A stretch of DNA of 64,000 nt from Crossiella sp. SN42. Its GTDB lineage: Bacteria; Actinomycetota; Actinomycetes; Mycobacteriales; Pseudonocardiaceae. The stretch's first letter is position 1, and each line of letters begins with the position of its first letter. The notes beneath the pieces are model-generated. The model searched no databases, was not told where the DNA came from, and saw only the letters and a list, made by a program, of their open reading frames with translations. The stretch lies in the NCBI RefSeq assembly GCF_023897065.1, contig NZ_JAMHIV010000006.1, positions 1-64,000 of the forward strand, given 5' to 3'. Positions 44,007 to 52,990 of the stretch are shown here, in pieces. The position numbers were made by a program, and so were the translations under genes.

Positions 44007-44399
44007 TCAGGCGGCCATCCGTCGCGCCATCGCGCTTTCGGTGAACTCGCCGTCCCGCACGTCACCGAGGAACGCCTCGATCTCGCTCGTGGTGAACTTC
44101 AGTGCCGGCGTGCTCTGCTCGTCGATCGTGCTGCGGAACAGGTACAGACCATTACCTGTTGCCACGATCTCGATGCACTGGCCTTCGACTTGTCCACATC
44201 GGACACCGTTGAGGTACGCGTCGAACTGCGACGCGGTGAACCTCAGCCGGTGGTCGTCTGCCGCACGCCATTTCATCCGGGAGTTCCGCACCTCGACCCA
44301 GCCGTCCCGCCGGGCTACCTGGACACAGTTCTTCTCCGGTTCGCTTCGTATCGCCTTCACGAACTCGTCCTCGGCGAACGCCGCAGGACCTCTGGTCAT
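44007..44399 (-). CDS. DUF397-domain protein
   Basis: The 130-residue protein has two DUF397-like strand sets: NCVQVARRDGWVEVRNSR with FTASQFDAYLNGV, and CIEIVATGNGLYLFRST with FTTSEIEAFLGDV. DUF397 proteins are usually ~60-80 residues; this one appears to hold two units. It follows the XRE-DUF5753 gene by 13 bp, the classic actinobacterial regulator pair (as in BldB/WhiJ-type systems). Its exact role is unknown. Confidence 0.8.
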   Translation of the reverse strand: MTRGPAAFAEDEFVKAIRSEPEKNCVQVARRDGWVEVRNSRMKWRAADDHRLRFTASQFDAYLNGVRCGQVEGQCIEIVATGNGLYLFRSTIDEQSTPALKFTTSEIEAFLGDVRDGEFTESAMARRMAA

Positions 44400-44412
44400 C
44401 CGCGCACTCCCT

Positions 44413-45294
44413 TCACGCAACCTCCTCGAACGCCTCGGCCACCTTCTCCATGAACTTCCTGGATTCCACGAAGTCCAAGGCGGCCGCGGACAATCGGGTC
44501 CATGACTCGTCGTGGGCCTTGAGCGCGTCCTTGTCGTCGAGGTAGCTGATGCGACCCTCGCCTTCGGTGTAGGCAAGTTCGATCGGCCCGGCCTGACCCG
44601 GACTTGGCAGCCGCAAGAGGGTGAACCGGTTGCCGATCGGCGATCGCTTGCCGGGCACCAAGTTGAACGGCAGTACTTGCACGAAAACGTTGGGACGCTT
44701 GGACAACGTGACCAGATACCTGATGGCTTCAGCCATGTCCGCGGCGTCACACCGCATCCGGCGCAGGCAGCTTTCCGAAAGCACCCAATGCACCTCCGGC
44801 GGGTTCGCCCGCTCGAAGATCTCCTGTCTCGCCAGCCGAGCGGTCACGTAGTCCTCGAAGGTCGGCCCGCCCGGCTCGGTACCGGAGCCCTCGTGCAGAG
44901 CTTCAACGTAGCGACGGCTCTGGCCCAGTCCAGGAAGGATCTCGACCTCGGCAGAGCGGATGCGATCAGCGCACCCTTCGACGTCGACCAGCAGGCGGAT
45001 GTCCTCGTGGTACGCCCGCCGGTAGCCGGTGTCCCACCACCCGCGCTTGTGGTTGTCGCGCCGCAGTTCCAGGAGCGTCGCGATGTAATTGGGGTCGGTG
45101 AATCCCAGCTTCGTCGCCAGCCGTTCGAGGTCACCTACGGTGATTGAGCCTTCGCCTCGGATCAGGCCCGACACCTTGCTCTGGCCGATCTCGATGTAGC
45201 TTCCGGCGACCGCCTGGGTCACTCCGGCCGTCTCGATCATGTGCTTGATCTCTTGGCCGAGCACCAGCTTCTTCGCCGTGCGTACAGCAGCCAC
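44413..45294 (-). CDS. XRE regulator with DUF5753 domain
   Basis: The 293-residue protein has an N-terminal XRE HTH (residues ~10-75: IETAGVTQAVAGSYIEIGQSKVSGLIRGE) and a DUF5753 domain with LRRDNHKRGWWDTGYRRAYHED, VEILPGLGQSRRYVEALHEG and ESCLRRMRCDAADMAEAIRYL. GTG 45294 is supported by GGAAGGG. This is the WhiJ-like class in which regulators act with DUF397 partners; the DUF397 gene follows directly. An 8-bp-arm palindrome lies upstream. Confidence 0.93.
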   Translation of the reverse strand: MAAVRTAKKLVLGQEIKHMIETAGVTQAVAGSYIEIGQSKVSGLIRGEGSITVGDLERLATKLGFTDPNYIATLLELRRDNHKRGWWDTGYRRAYHEDIRLLVDVEGCADRIRSAEVEILPGLGQSRRYVEALHEGSGTEPGGPTFEDYVTARLARQEIFERANPPEVHWVLSESCLRRMRCDAADMAEAIRYLVTLSKRPNVFVQVLPFNLVPGKRSPIGNRFTLLRLPSPGQAGPIELAYTEGEGRISYLDDKDALKAHDESWTRLSAAALDFVESRKFMEKVAEAFEEVA

Positions 45295-45398
45295 CGAAGA
45301 CCCTTCCTGTAGTCGGCCCCATCTCGGTTGCGTCGGGATCATCTTCCCTCAGTCACTCAGCGTGGCTTCGAACAGTACCCATTTGGATGCGCCGACGA

Positions 45399-45415
45399 AG
45401 GTTGATTATCAACCT
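45399..45415. promoter_or_regulatory. Palindromic operator candidate
   Basis: AGGTTGAT-T-ATCAACCT has perfect 8-bp arms around one base. It lies ~100 bp upstream of the XRE gene and ~90 bp before the divergent gene at 45503. It is a candidate site for the XRE regulator. Confidence 0.5.
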
Positions 45416-45502
45416 AGGAAGTATCAAACTCTGATGTATCGAGTTCGGATACTGGCGACAGAAACTACATGACCGAGTTGAGGTCAAGATCAGGGGGCCG
45501 AG

Positions 45503-45760
45503 GTGGCACTGACTGGAGTGACCCTTCCTCTTGTCCTGCTGATCACGTACCTCGCGGTGCGCGCGACCTGCGCGTTGATCCAGGTGTTGCTCGCGGCCGG
45601 CGAGCGCCGCGAAGAGCGTCGGCATGCGGCCGCCGCCATCCGGGTCCTGTACCAGCTGGCCAATTCCACGCTCGGCACCCAGCCCCCTGGCGGCACGGAG
45701 CCCCCCGACCTTCGTGCCGCCGGGGTTCCATCGCGCGGACGGCATCGGAGCAGGCGATGA
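45503..45760 (+). CDS. Small single-helix membrane protein
   Basis: The 85-residue protein has one N-terminal hydrophobic helix (VTLPLVLLITYLAVRATCALIQ at its core) and a basic, helical, then Pro/Arg-rich tail. GTG 45503 has a GGGGGCCGAG upstream. Its stop overlaps the next start (ATGA). It opens a run of co-directional lineage-specific genes to 50.7 kb. Function unknown. Confidence 0.5.
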   Translation: MALTGVTLPLVLLITYLAVRATCALIQVLLAAGERREERRHAAAAIRVLYQLANSTLGTQPPGGTEPPDLRAAGVPSRGRHRSRR

Positions 45761-46353
45761 GCGCATCCACGACCCAGCCGCAGCAGCTCATCTCCTGCCC
45801 ACGTGCGCGAGTTCGCATCCGTCCCGCACGGGAGGAGCTGACCATGACCAGGGCTACTGTCCCGGCCGCGCCGGAGACCATCAGGGTCCCCTGTTGCGAC
45901 CTGAACGGGCGAGGCCGATCGCTGTCCATCACGCCACTCGTCGGCGGTGACATCCTTCTCGTCATCCCGCCCGGCGAAATCGCCCGCCTCAACATCCTGC
46001 AGGCCCACCAGTTCCGCGAGCGCCTCCGGCGCGCGGTCTTCCAGAGCCTATGCCTGTCCAGCAACGAACTTTCCTGCACGACAAGTTGCACCATCACCGG
46101 CGCCGCCGCGGTGGTTCGCTCCGCCGTGCCGTGCGTCGACACACTGGGACGCGAGTTCGACCTCACGGTCGTCTCCCAGTTCGGCGAGCCCATCACGATC
46201 CTCTCGCCTCCCGGCGAGCACGCGTTGCTCAAACCCCTGGAGGTCGGGCGCCTTCGCGGCGCGATGGCAACCGCGATCGACATCTCCTCGGCGCGCCGAG
46301 TCCGGGTGACACCGGCTGCATCACCCAGCCCGGACCTGCTCGCAGCGGGGTGA
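45757..46353 (+). CDS. Unrecognised protein with an internal duplicated domain
   Basis: The 198-residue protein consists of two similar halves. Each has a Cys-containing strand opening (VPCCDLNGRG; VPCVDTLGRE), then a strand with a PPGE turn (LLVIPPGEIARLNIL; ILSPPGEHALLKPL) and a closing helix (RERLRRA; RLRGAMATA). The halves are ~80 residues apart. I know no family for it. It overlaps the small membrane gene upstream and is followed 4 bp later by the 46358 gene. Confidence 0.65.
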   Translation: MSASTTQPQQLISCPRARVRIRPAREELTMTRATVPAAPETIRVPCCDLNGRGRSLSITPLVGGDILLVIPPGEIARLNILQAHQFRERLRRAVFQSLCLSSNELSCTTSCTITGAAAVVRSAVPCVDTLGREFDLTVVSQFGEPITILSPPGEHALLKPLEVGRLRGAMATAIDISSARRVRVTPAASPSPDLLAAG

Positions 46354-46357
46354 ACCA

Positions 46358-46693
46358 GTGGACCGCCACCATCGTGCCGAGGGCTCCGACCCCTATGCCG
46401 TGCTGATCGAGCAAGCGCAGCAGGCCGGGTGGTCCCTCGTGCCACAGGCTGGAGTCGGGGCCGCCGAGAACGCGCTCATCCGGTGCAGTGACGAGACAAC
46501 CGACGTCGTTACCCTCCCCGAGCTTGGAGACGCCCAGGTCGTTCGGCTCAGGGGCGGCCCCACCACGAACCACCCCCGCGATCCAGGCGCCACCCTGGCC
46601 CGCTTCGCCTTGCCCCTGGAGGACGCACTCAGGTGGGCACTTGAATCCGGGCACGAGCTGCCGCCGCACGGCGACGAAAAGGCAAGCGCATGA
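46358..46693 (+). CDS. Hypothetical protein
   Basis: The 111-residue product from GTG 46358 has a helical start (DPYAVLIEQAQQAGWSLVP), a strand pair (NALIRC, DVVTLPEL) and a helix LARFALPLEDALRWAL. It overlaps the next gene by 4 bp (ATGA). No family recognised; the tight spacing puts it in the 45503-47064 transcription unit. Confidence 0.6.
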   Translation: MDRHHRAEGSDPYAVLIEQAQQAGWSLVPQAGVGAAENALIRCSDETTDVVTLPELGDAQVVRLRGGPTTNHPRDPGATLARFALPLEDALRWALESGHELPPHGDEKASA

Positions 46694-47064
46694 CGACGCC
46701 CGGGTTCCCAGCTGGCTCTCTCCCGGCTGAGGATGAGGGCCGCGACATCCGCCTGATGTCGGAGCGGTTGCGGCGCAAGGGTTTTCGACAGGACCAGATC
46801 ACCGACCCCAGCACCGAGCGCCCAGCAATGCGGTGGGCGTGCTGGTGGGCCGGACACTGTGATGTCGTCATCGCCTCCGCTGACGGCGCGCTGGCCTACC
46901 GCGTCGTCGCAGCACCGCCGTACGACGACAACGAGCCGTTCACCGTGCCCCGCGAGGTCACGAAGTGGCGGGCGATCGGCAGATTCATCATCGTCGCGGA
47001 ACAGCTCCTCGGTCTGCCGCCCTTGCGCCCCGGGCACTTTCCGCCGGCGAGCAGTACGACATAG
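46690..47064 (+). CDS. Hypothetical protein
   Basis: The 124-residue product starts at ATG 46690, overlapping the previous stop. It has a helical N-terminal half (DIRLMSERLRRKGFRQDQI), a Trp/Cys-rich segment RWACWWAGHCDVVIAS and a helix WRAIGRFIIVAEQLLGL. Not recognised. It ends the tightly packed group; a 154-bp gap follows. Confidence 0.6.
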   Translation: MTTPGFPAGSLPAEDEGRDIRLMSERLRRKGFRQDQITDPSTERPAMRWACWWAGHCDVVIASADGALAYRVVAAPPYDDNEPFTVPREVTKWRAIGRFIIVAEQLLGLPPLRPGHFPPASSTT

Positions 47065-47218
47065 CCCCCCAGCGGGTGCGGTCGCTGGCCGGACAGACCG
47101 GAACCACCACCGGCCAGCGCCCCCGACGCGGCCCGGCTCCGACGTCCCTCGGAGCCGGGCCGTGGTACCGGCCGCACCTCACGTCGGCAACGCCATCGAA
47201 CCCACGCAAGGACCGACC

Positions 47219-48247
47219 ATGAGCTGCCACATCTTCAACGAGGACAGGCCCGGGAGCACAGGGGACCCCGCAGTCGCCGCCCCGCCACCGGAGCCAGCGC
47301 CCACCCCAGCTGGCTCGCCGGCCCGACCCACGCGGACACCGGGAGCCGACATCGCGGCAACCCGCAACCAACCCGCAAGGCGAACCACCACACCGCAGCC
47401 GGCGTGGGCTCGCCGCCAGGCACAGCACCGGATCGCCGCCACGGCGCGCTTCGGTCCGACCGTCATCGCTGCCACGGCCCTCGCCTCCTTCATAACCGAC
47501 ATGCCGTGTCCTGGATGGATCGTCCCGGCCGCCGTGCTGGTCGCCGTGGCTGGTTACGAACTGCTGCGCCTCATCGTCACCGCCACACCGGTGAAGCCGT
47601 GCACGCGAGTGACCACCGTGGTCCTCGACGGCACGCGCTGGATCGAGGTGCAGGCCAGATCGGAAGCGGTTCTTCTGCATGGCACGCGCCGTGTCCTGGC
47701 CTGGTTGGTGAGCGTGACCGTCTGGACAGCCCTGGCCACCGCGGCGATGCTGGACGTCCTCGGCGACCCATTCTTCACCTCACGCTGGTATCTCGCCGCG
47801 CTGGCCGTGGCTGGGCTGGCCGTGCCGTGGCTGCTGCTTGTCGCGTGCGCGTGGCGCAGCATGCGGCACCTGCGCCAGGTTGGCGCCCGCTACGTCACGC
47901 TGCGCATGAGCCCCGAGCGCATTGCCTTCTCTCGCAACAACACTGAGTGGTCGGCGCGCTGGGAAGACGTCGAGGGGGCCCGGCCGCTGTGGCGGGGAGT
48001 CCTGCCAAGGCGGCCGGTGCTGAGGGTCTATGCCCGCGGCCTGACGCGGTGCCACCGCATGCTCGACGGCTCCCCGCTCTACCGGCACATCGATTACCAG
48101 CTGTCGATGGACATCGACCTGACCACGCTCGCCGTGGACACCCTGGATCTGCAACTCGCGCTGTGCGACTACCTGTCCAATCCCCAAGTCCGCAGAGAGC
48201 TGGCCGATGAACGCGCCCTGGCCCGACTCGCACCCGAGCAACCGTGA
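47219..48247 (+). CDS. Membrane protein with disordered N-terminus
   Basis: The 342-residue protein starts with ~65 residues rich in Pro/Ala/Thr, then two hydrophobic segments (~75-115), then two more (~155-205: VSVTVWTALATAAML, LAALAVAGLAVPWLLLVACAW), and a C-terminal cytosolic domain with strands like YVTLRMSPERIAFSRNN and a WEDVEGARPL turn, reminiscent of a PH-like fold. Function unknown. It is followed by a lipoprotein gene. Confidence 0.68.
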   Translation: MSCHIFNEDRPGSTGDPAVAAPPPEPAPTPAGSPARPTRTPGADIAATRNQPARRTTTPQPAWARRQAQHRIAATARFGPTVIAATALASFITDMPCPGWIVPAAVLVAVAGYELLRLIVTATPVKPCTRVTTVVLDGTRWIEVQARSEAVLLHGTRRVLAWLVSVTVWTALATAAMLDVLGDPFFTSRWYLAALAVAGLAVPWLLLVACAWRSMRHLRQVGARYVTLRMSPERIAFSRNNTEWSARWEDVEGARPLWRGVLPRRPVLRVYARGLTRCHRMLDGSPLYRHIDYQLSMDIDLTTLAVDTLDLQLALCDYLSNPQVRRELADERALARLAPEQP

Positions 48248-48345
48248 ACGCAGAAACATGTGGCCGCAAAGACAAGCAGCGGCAACAAATGCAGCCCGCA
48301 GAGACAGCTGACACCCCTAGAAAGGGTTACGGGAAAGGACATTCG

Positions 48346-49149
48346 ATGACAAGTAGACGCTGCAGGCGCGGGTCGCCACGCTGTGGCAAAGCCCTGGCCG
48401 TGACGGCGCTCGTCAGCACCATCATGAGCCTCAGCGCGTGCGGAGACCCCGCCGCCGTGCCAGATCAGTACGCGGCGGCGCCGTACTCCATCGGCGAGCC
48501 GGACTACCAGGCGTGCGTCCACCCGCGTTCAAGCCAGCCGTGCCGACCCTGGGCCCGGCCGCAACAGCGCCCGCTGATCACCGCCGAGCCGTACTTCGCC
48601 CAGCTTTCCGAGCACCGCGCGCCCTGGGGCGCCGTCTACGCCTGCGACGCGCTGGGCGGGGCCAATCTCGCGCCGCTGATGACCGACGGCAAGCTCGACT
48701 TGTCGGCATTCCACAAGGCGACCCGAGGCAGCGAGTGCCGAGTCTTCGGCACCGATCACCCGGCAAGGCCAGTCCTGTACGCCAGATTCGGGGCCGGTCC
48801 ATGGGACATCAGCCCACAGGAACGAGCGGCGGGCGGTTCCTGCTGGAGCTGTCCCACCGCCGGGATCCCCGGAGCCACAGTGGAAGTAGTCGAGATCGCG
48901 GGCCGCAAGGTCGCCTTCAAACACCACCCCCTCAACGACTCGGTTGCCGTGGTGGACATGGTCATCCAGATCCCGCACATGGGTGATGCGGTGTGGATGG
49001 TGGAGTACACGATCAACGACTACCTGGAACCCCAGTCACGCAAGAACTTCGACATCCGCCCCGTGCTGCCCGACCTGGCCCGCGCCCGACAAGTGACCGA
49101 AGCACTGGCCCCGGCGCTGATCGCCTACGACCACAAGACCGCAACCTGA
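48346..49149 (+). CDS. Lipoprotein of unknown function
   Basis: The 267-residue protein has a basic start, a hydrophobic h-region and a lipobox SLSAC with Cys32. ATG 48346 is used because GGAAAGGA precedes it; an upstream frame from 48244 lacks an RBS. The mature part has several cysteines (YACDAL, SECRVF, CWSCPTAG), suggesting disulfides outside the membrane. Related in style, not clearly in sequence, to the DUF3558 lipoproteins at 51-57 kb. Confidence 0.75.
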   Translation: MTSRRCRRGSPRCGKALAVTALVSTIMSLSACGDPAAVPDQYAAAPYSIGEPDYQACVHPRSSQPCRPWARPQQRPLITAEPYFAQLSEHRAPWGAVYACDALGGANLAPLMTDGKLDLSAFHKATRGSECRVFGTDHPARPVLYARFGAGPWDISPQERAAGGSCWSCPTAGIPGATVEVVEIAGRKVAFKHHPLNDSVAVVDMVIQIPHMGDAVWMVEYTINDYLEPQSRKNFDIRPVLPDLARARQVTEALAPALIAYDHKTAT

Positions 49150-49199
49150 GCTACCTCGTCCCACCTGATCCATCCAAATTCGTTCTGGAGCAAGGGGTA

Positions 49200-50255
49200 A
49201 TGGGCATGGAATCGGAAGCGAACTCCAGGATGGAGACGAAAGAATACGAGCTGGAGTTGGCCGCCTGGTTCACAATGCCGGAGGCAGTCGCGGTCTCCAG
49301 CGGAACCGCGGCGATCCACCTGGCGCTGACCGTGCTGGGCATCGGACCCGGTGCCGAGGTGCTGGTGCCAGCGCTCGCCCCGGCAAGCTCGGTCGCGCCG
49401 GTGCTCTACGTCGGAGCACGGCCGGTCTTCGTCGACTGCGGCCCCAGCGGCGTCGGACTGGACCTGGCGGACCTCGAAGCAAAGATCACCGTGCAGTCCG
49501 CGGCGGTGCTGCTGGTGCACCAGTGGGGTCGCACCGGAGACGCCGGCCGGGCGGTCGAGTTCGCCGGCGCCCGCGGTCTTCGAGTGATCGAGGATGCCAC
49601 GCAGGCCATCGGCACCACCATCGACGACACACCAGCGGGAACCCTCGGCGACATCGGCTGCTTCTCCACTCGGGAAGGCAACCTGCTCGATTCCGGAGAA
49701 GGTGGGTTCCTGCTCACCCACGAAGCCGAGATCGCGCACACCTGCCGGGTGCTCCGCCAGCACGGCCAAGAACCGGCCACGGCCACCACCGCGCCCGCTG
49801 CGGTGGGTTTCAGCTACCGGCTCGCAGATCCACTCGTTGCCGCCGCTCGCCTGCAGCTGGCTCGGCTGAAGGACAGGCTTCGCGCCCGAGCCCGCCAGAC
49901 CGCCTTGCTGTCCGAGACGCTCCGGGACGTTGCCGATCTGGTCATCCCGCACGACCAAGGGCCGGAGACGTGGAACGGGCACAGCATGCTGGCGCACGTC
50001 GGCTTGCCGAACCCACGGGAGTTCAGCGCCTGCCTGGCCGCACGGGGCGTGCCCAACAGCATCGGCACCCACGGTTTGATCTCCGCAGACCAAGTTCCCG
50101 CTTTCGCCGACTATGTCCAGCAGCCCTGCCTTCGCGCGCGGACGGTGGTGAACACCATGCTCGCGATCAGCCTGCCCGCGGATGCAACCGAGGAGCAGGT
50201 GCGCGAGCTCGCCGCGACCGTCGCTGGTGAGGCACGCCAATGGAGACCGGCGTGA
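49200..50255 (+). CDS. DegT/DnrJ-type aminotransferase-fold protein lacking the PLP lysine
   Basis: The 351-residue protein follows the DegT/DnrJ/EryC1/StrS pattern: AVAVSSGTAAIHLAL, EVLVPALAPASSVAPV, VIEDATQAIG (PLP-nitrogen Asp132) and DIGCFSTREGNLLDSGEGGF. In active members that last region carries the Schiff-base lysine (as in FSF..TKN...GEGG). Here the residues are TREGN and no Lys is near. The N-terminus is also shorter than usual, since there is no upstream start in frame. It may be a non-transaminating enzyme or a binding protein. No sugar-biosynthesis genes are nearby. Confidence 0.8.
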   Translation: MGMESEANSRMETKEYELELAAWFTMPEAVAVSSGTAAIHLALTVLGIGPGAEVLVPALAPASSVAPVLYVGARPVFVDCGPSGVGLDLADLEAKITVQSAAVLLVHQWGRTGDAGRAVEFAGARGLRVIEDATQAIGTTIDDTPAGTLGDIGCFSTREGNLLDSGEGGFLLTHEAEIAHTCRVLRQHGQEPATATTAPAAVGFSYRLADPLVAAARLQLARLKDRLRARARQTALLSETLRDVADLVIPHDQGPETWNGHSMLAHVGLPNPREFSACLAARGVPNSIGTHGLISADQVPAFADYVQQPCLRARTVVNTMLAISLPADATEEQVRELAATVAGEARQWRPA

Positions 50256-50377
50256 AACCCCGGAACCGGGTGCGGAGCCAAGGCAGCGCTGCACTCTGCC
50301 CCGTGACGTAGAGCGGCAGCCTGACCCATTTTGCATGCTCGTGCACCGATTCCGTGCTTTGTGAAAAAGGAGCCGAT

Positions 50378-50665
50378 ATGGAACATGTGCCAGGAGCGCC
50401 CAGCGAGACGATCGTGTTGTCGCTCGGCGATCTGATTGACGTCGAATTCGAGGACCGTCCTCACCACGTACCCCAGCTGACGGTGCTGGCTGCGAGGCGT
50501 CGATTGGTTATCGCCGCAGCCGACCCGACGCGCTTCACTCGCGCGGACCTAGAGGCAACGGAAAGGCTTCGCCGGGCGTTGCAGTTCCTATATGACCAGG
50601 GGTTCCGATACCTGTCCGCGCGGGGAGAACTCCCACGCGCCGGTGCGATGCCGCCGTTCGAGTGA
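50378..50665 (+). CDS. Hypothetical small protein
   Basis: The 95-residue product from ATG 50378 (AAGGAG 6 bp upstream) has strand-helix alternation: ETIVLSLGDLIDVEFED, LTVLAARRRLVIAAAD and a closing helix LEATERLRRALQFLYDQG. No family recognised. It stands alone between the DegT-like gene and the ESX satellite. Confidence 0.6.
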   Translation: MEHVPGAPSETIVLSLGDLIDVEFEDRPHHVPQLTVLAARRRLVIAAADPTRFTRADLEATERLRRALQFLYDQGFRYLSARGELPRAGAMPPFE

Positions 50666-50763
50666 GACTGAACCCTCATTCCTGGCCGAACGGGAACCAG
50701 TCGGTCACGCTAGGCCGTCTGCGCTATCGTGGCCCGCGGGGATGGCGCGAGTAGGGGGTTGGG

Positions 50764-51153
50764 ATGAGCGAGCTGGCTGGCTATTACGGCCGGTGGGAGG
50801 ACGCAGTGCCACCGTCGGGTGGCGGCGAGCTGAAGATCAAAGTGAGTCGTGAGCAGGTCCTTCAGGCACATGCGATCTTCCGGCGTGAAGGTGAGCAACT
50901 GCGGCGCGAGCTCGGCGCGCTTCAGGACAAGCTCCGGGTGCCACCGTGTGGTGGCGATCCTGTCAGCGAGGATACGGCGGTGGCCATGAGCTGGCGGTTC
51001 GTTGACGCCCCAGACTCCTATCACAGGCGCTATTTGGCGTTGGCAGAAAGCTTTCTGGCGACAGCGGAACAACTCAGCGTCACTGCCAAAGAATACGGGT
51101 TCACGGATGACGACATCGCTGGCGCGTTGAAGGGATACAAGCGCGTTGACTAG
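50764..51153 (+). CDS. WXG100/PE-like protein, first gene of ESX satellite 2
   Basis: The 129-residue helical protein (SREQVLQAHAIFRREGEQL, YLALAESFLATAEQLSVTAKEYGFTDDD) resembles the small ESX partner proteins of actinomycetes. Its stop overlaps the TTG start of the lipoprotein gene. The following genes encode a PPE-like protein and an EspG chaperone, which supports an ESX role. No WXG motif is visible. Confidence 0.6.
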   Translation: MSELAGYYGRWEDAVPPSGGGELKIKVSREQVLQAHAIFRREGEQLRRELGALQDKLRVPPCGGDPVSEDTAVAMSWRFVDAPDSYHRRYLALAESFLATAEQLSVTAKEYGFTDDDIAGALKGYKRVD

Positions 51154-51742
51154 TCTGCTCCGCTGGTCTTCTGTTCTCCTGCTGGCGGCAGTTGTCACCG
51201 GCTGCACGGTGGCGCCGGGCACACCGACCACACCTGACACGCCTGCCAGCGCAACGGCAACATCCGCTGGACTTCCGGCCAGACCCAAGGAAATCAAGCT
51301 AGACGGGCTGACCCCGCAACAGGTGTGCGCCTTGGTGTCAGAGCAGCAGGCCAAACAGCTTGGCATCGACACCGTCCGCGAGACGAACGATATCGGGCAG
51401 TTCAAGAACAAGGGCTGCTGGCTGGCCAAGGCCACGGCGCGAGATGGCTACGCGTACTACATCACCCCGACGACCCAGCAGGGCGCTGAGGTGTGGCTGA
51501 AGCCGGGCAACACGGTCAAGGCGCGGGTGGTCAGCGCTGCTGGATATCCCGCGGTGGAGAACCGGCGGCCGACTGACGATCGGGGTTGCTTCGTGGATGT
51601 CAGCGTTGCCGACGGCCAGCGGCTTGGGATCCAGTACTCCTACGACAGCCAGCCAGTGCCGTACACGCCGGAGCAGTTGTGTGCCAAGGCGTTGGAGATG
51701 GCCGAGTTGGCCACGCAGGGCTTGATCAAGCTACGCGGATAG
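51146..51742 (+). CDS. DUF3558-type lipoprotein
   Basis: The 198-residue protein starts at TTG 51146, with an h-region and lipobox VVTGC (Cys20). The mature domain shows DUF3558 features: LTPQQVCALVSEQQAKQLGI, a KGCWLAK cysteine, and a late EQLCAKALEMAELATQGL helix, with Cys pairs likely bridged. Such lipoproteins recur in Pseudonocardiales ESX satellites; two more and a remnant lie at 55.6-57.3 kb. Exact role unknown. Confidence 0.78.
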   Translation: MTSLLRWSSVLLLAAVVTGCTVAPGTPTTPDTPASATATSAGLPARPKEIKLDGLTPQQVCALVSEQQAKQLGIDTVRETNDIGQFKNKGCWLAKATARDGYAYYITPTTQQGAEVWLKPGNTVKARVVSAAGYPAVENRRPTDDRGCFVDVSVADGQRLGIQYSYDSQPVPYTPEQLCAKALEMAELATQGLIKLRG

Positions 51743-51772
51743 CTGCGGGTAGAAGGGAAACAGGGGGCTGGC

Positions 51773-52990
51773 ATGGGTGAGGGGCCGCAGGTCCGGCGGA
51801 ACCGGTTCGAGGGTGTTCCGCTGGAACAGAAGCATTCCTGGATGCAGCAAGGCCAGGGCACCAGCGCGGTAAATGATGCTGTCGATGCGATGCGGGGGAT
51901 GCAGCGCATCGCCGCCGACGCCGAGCACGCCGTCCGAAAAGGCTTGGAGGCCATCAGAATCGGCTGGTCCGGGCAAGCGGCCGAGGCCATGACCGCGGCC
52001 GCGCGACCAGCAGCCGCCTGGGCACAGGGCGCGCAGGATGTCGCGGCCACCGGCGGGGGCTCGGCGTCCTCGCACGGGATGACCTTCGCCGAGACCAAGC
52101 CGAAGGTCGAGGCGCACAAGCCGGTTTCCGAACCCGGGGTCGGGTCGCTGGTGCTGGGGGTGTTCAGCCCGGCGGCGGTGGTGGCCATGCAGCACGACGT
52201 TCAGCAGCAGCTGATGGCCAACCGCGCCCGAGACGATGCGGCCAACCGCGCGCTCTACAGCTACGAGTCCACCGCGCGGGACCGCGTCGTCGCCTTGCCG
52301 GTACTGCCCGAGCCACCGAAGATCGCCCTGGACACCGGCACCGCACCTCCGCCTCCACAGCCACCGCCGGTGCCGCCGGGTGGGCGCAACCCGAGTGATC
52401 CACGGCAGCCTGGTCGCCCACGCCCCGGGGGAACCGGCCCTGGGGGGACCGGTCCCGGGCAACCGGGACACGATCCTGGCCAACCCAGTCTGCCCGGTGG
52501 GAGCGAGGATCCGTCTCGCCCGGTGGAGGACAGCCCGGATCCGACGCTGCAGGGTGTGACCCCCAGCGCGGTCGGCAACGGTGGCAACCCCGTGCTGCCT
52601 CGACTAGACCCCGCTCCCGCCCCTGTTGCCGGTCAGCCCGGTGGCACCGGCGGCGTGCCAGGTGGCGGGTTCTACGCCGGCTACACCGGCGGCGGTGCCA
52701 GTGGCGGCTCGGGCAGTGGCGGGCCTGGCGCGGGCGCGCGCATGCCAGGAGGCGGCGCGGGCGTGGCGCCCGGCCAGCCGGGCGGCCGGACCGGACCGGC
52801 GATGCCGGGCGCCGGGCGACCTGGCGCGGGCGGTCAGTCGCTCTTGCAGCCGCCAGTCGGTGCGGCGGGACAGCCGGAAGAGGACGCCGAGCACGAGAAC
52901 AAGTTCAAGACCCTCTCCGATGATCTGTACGGGTTGGATGATCTGCCGCGGATCCCGCCGCCGGTGATCGGAGAACCACCACAGCGATGA
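51773..52990 (+). CDS. PPE-like ESX substrate with Gly/Pro-rich repeat region
   Basis: The 405-residue protein has a helical PPE-type region (residues ~10-165) with a GWSGQAAEAM turn, then ~200 residues very rich in Pro and Gly (GGTGPGGTGPGQPG-like), and ends with an acidic TLSDDLYGLDDLP tail. ATG 51773 is preceded by a GGGG-rich RBS. Its stop overlaps the EspG gene by 4 bp. This is the client-chaperone pair of the second satellite, matching the pair at 3.2-5.0 kb. Confidence 0.75.
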   Translation: MGEGPQVRRNRFEGVPLEQKHSWMQQGQGTSAVNDAVDAMRGMQRIAADAEHAVRKGLEAIRIGWSGQAAEAMTAAARPAAAWAQGAQDVAATGGGSASSHGMTFAETKPKVEAHKPVSEPGVGSLVLGVFSPAAVVAMQHDVQQQLMANRARDDAANRALYSYESTARDRVVALPVLPEPPKIALDTGTAPPPPQPPPVPPGGRNPSDPRQPGRPRPGGTGPGGTGPGQPGHDPGQPSLPGGSEDPSRPVEDSPDPTLQGVTPSAVGNGGNPVLPRLDPAPAPVAGQPGGTGGVPGGGFYAGYTGGGASGGSGSGGPGAGARMPGGGAGVAPGQPGGRTGPAMPGAGRPGAGGQSLLQPPVGAAGQPEEDAEHENKFKTLSDDLYGLDDLPRIPPPVIGEPPQR

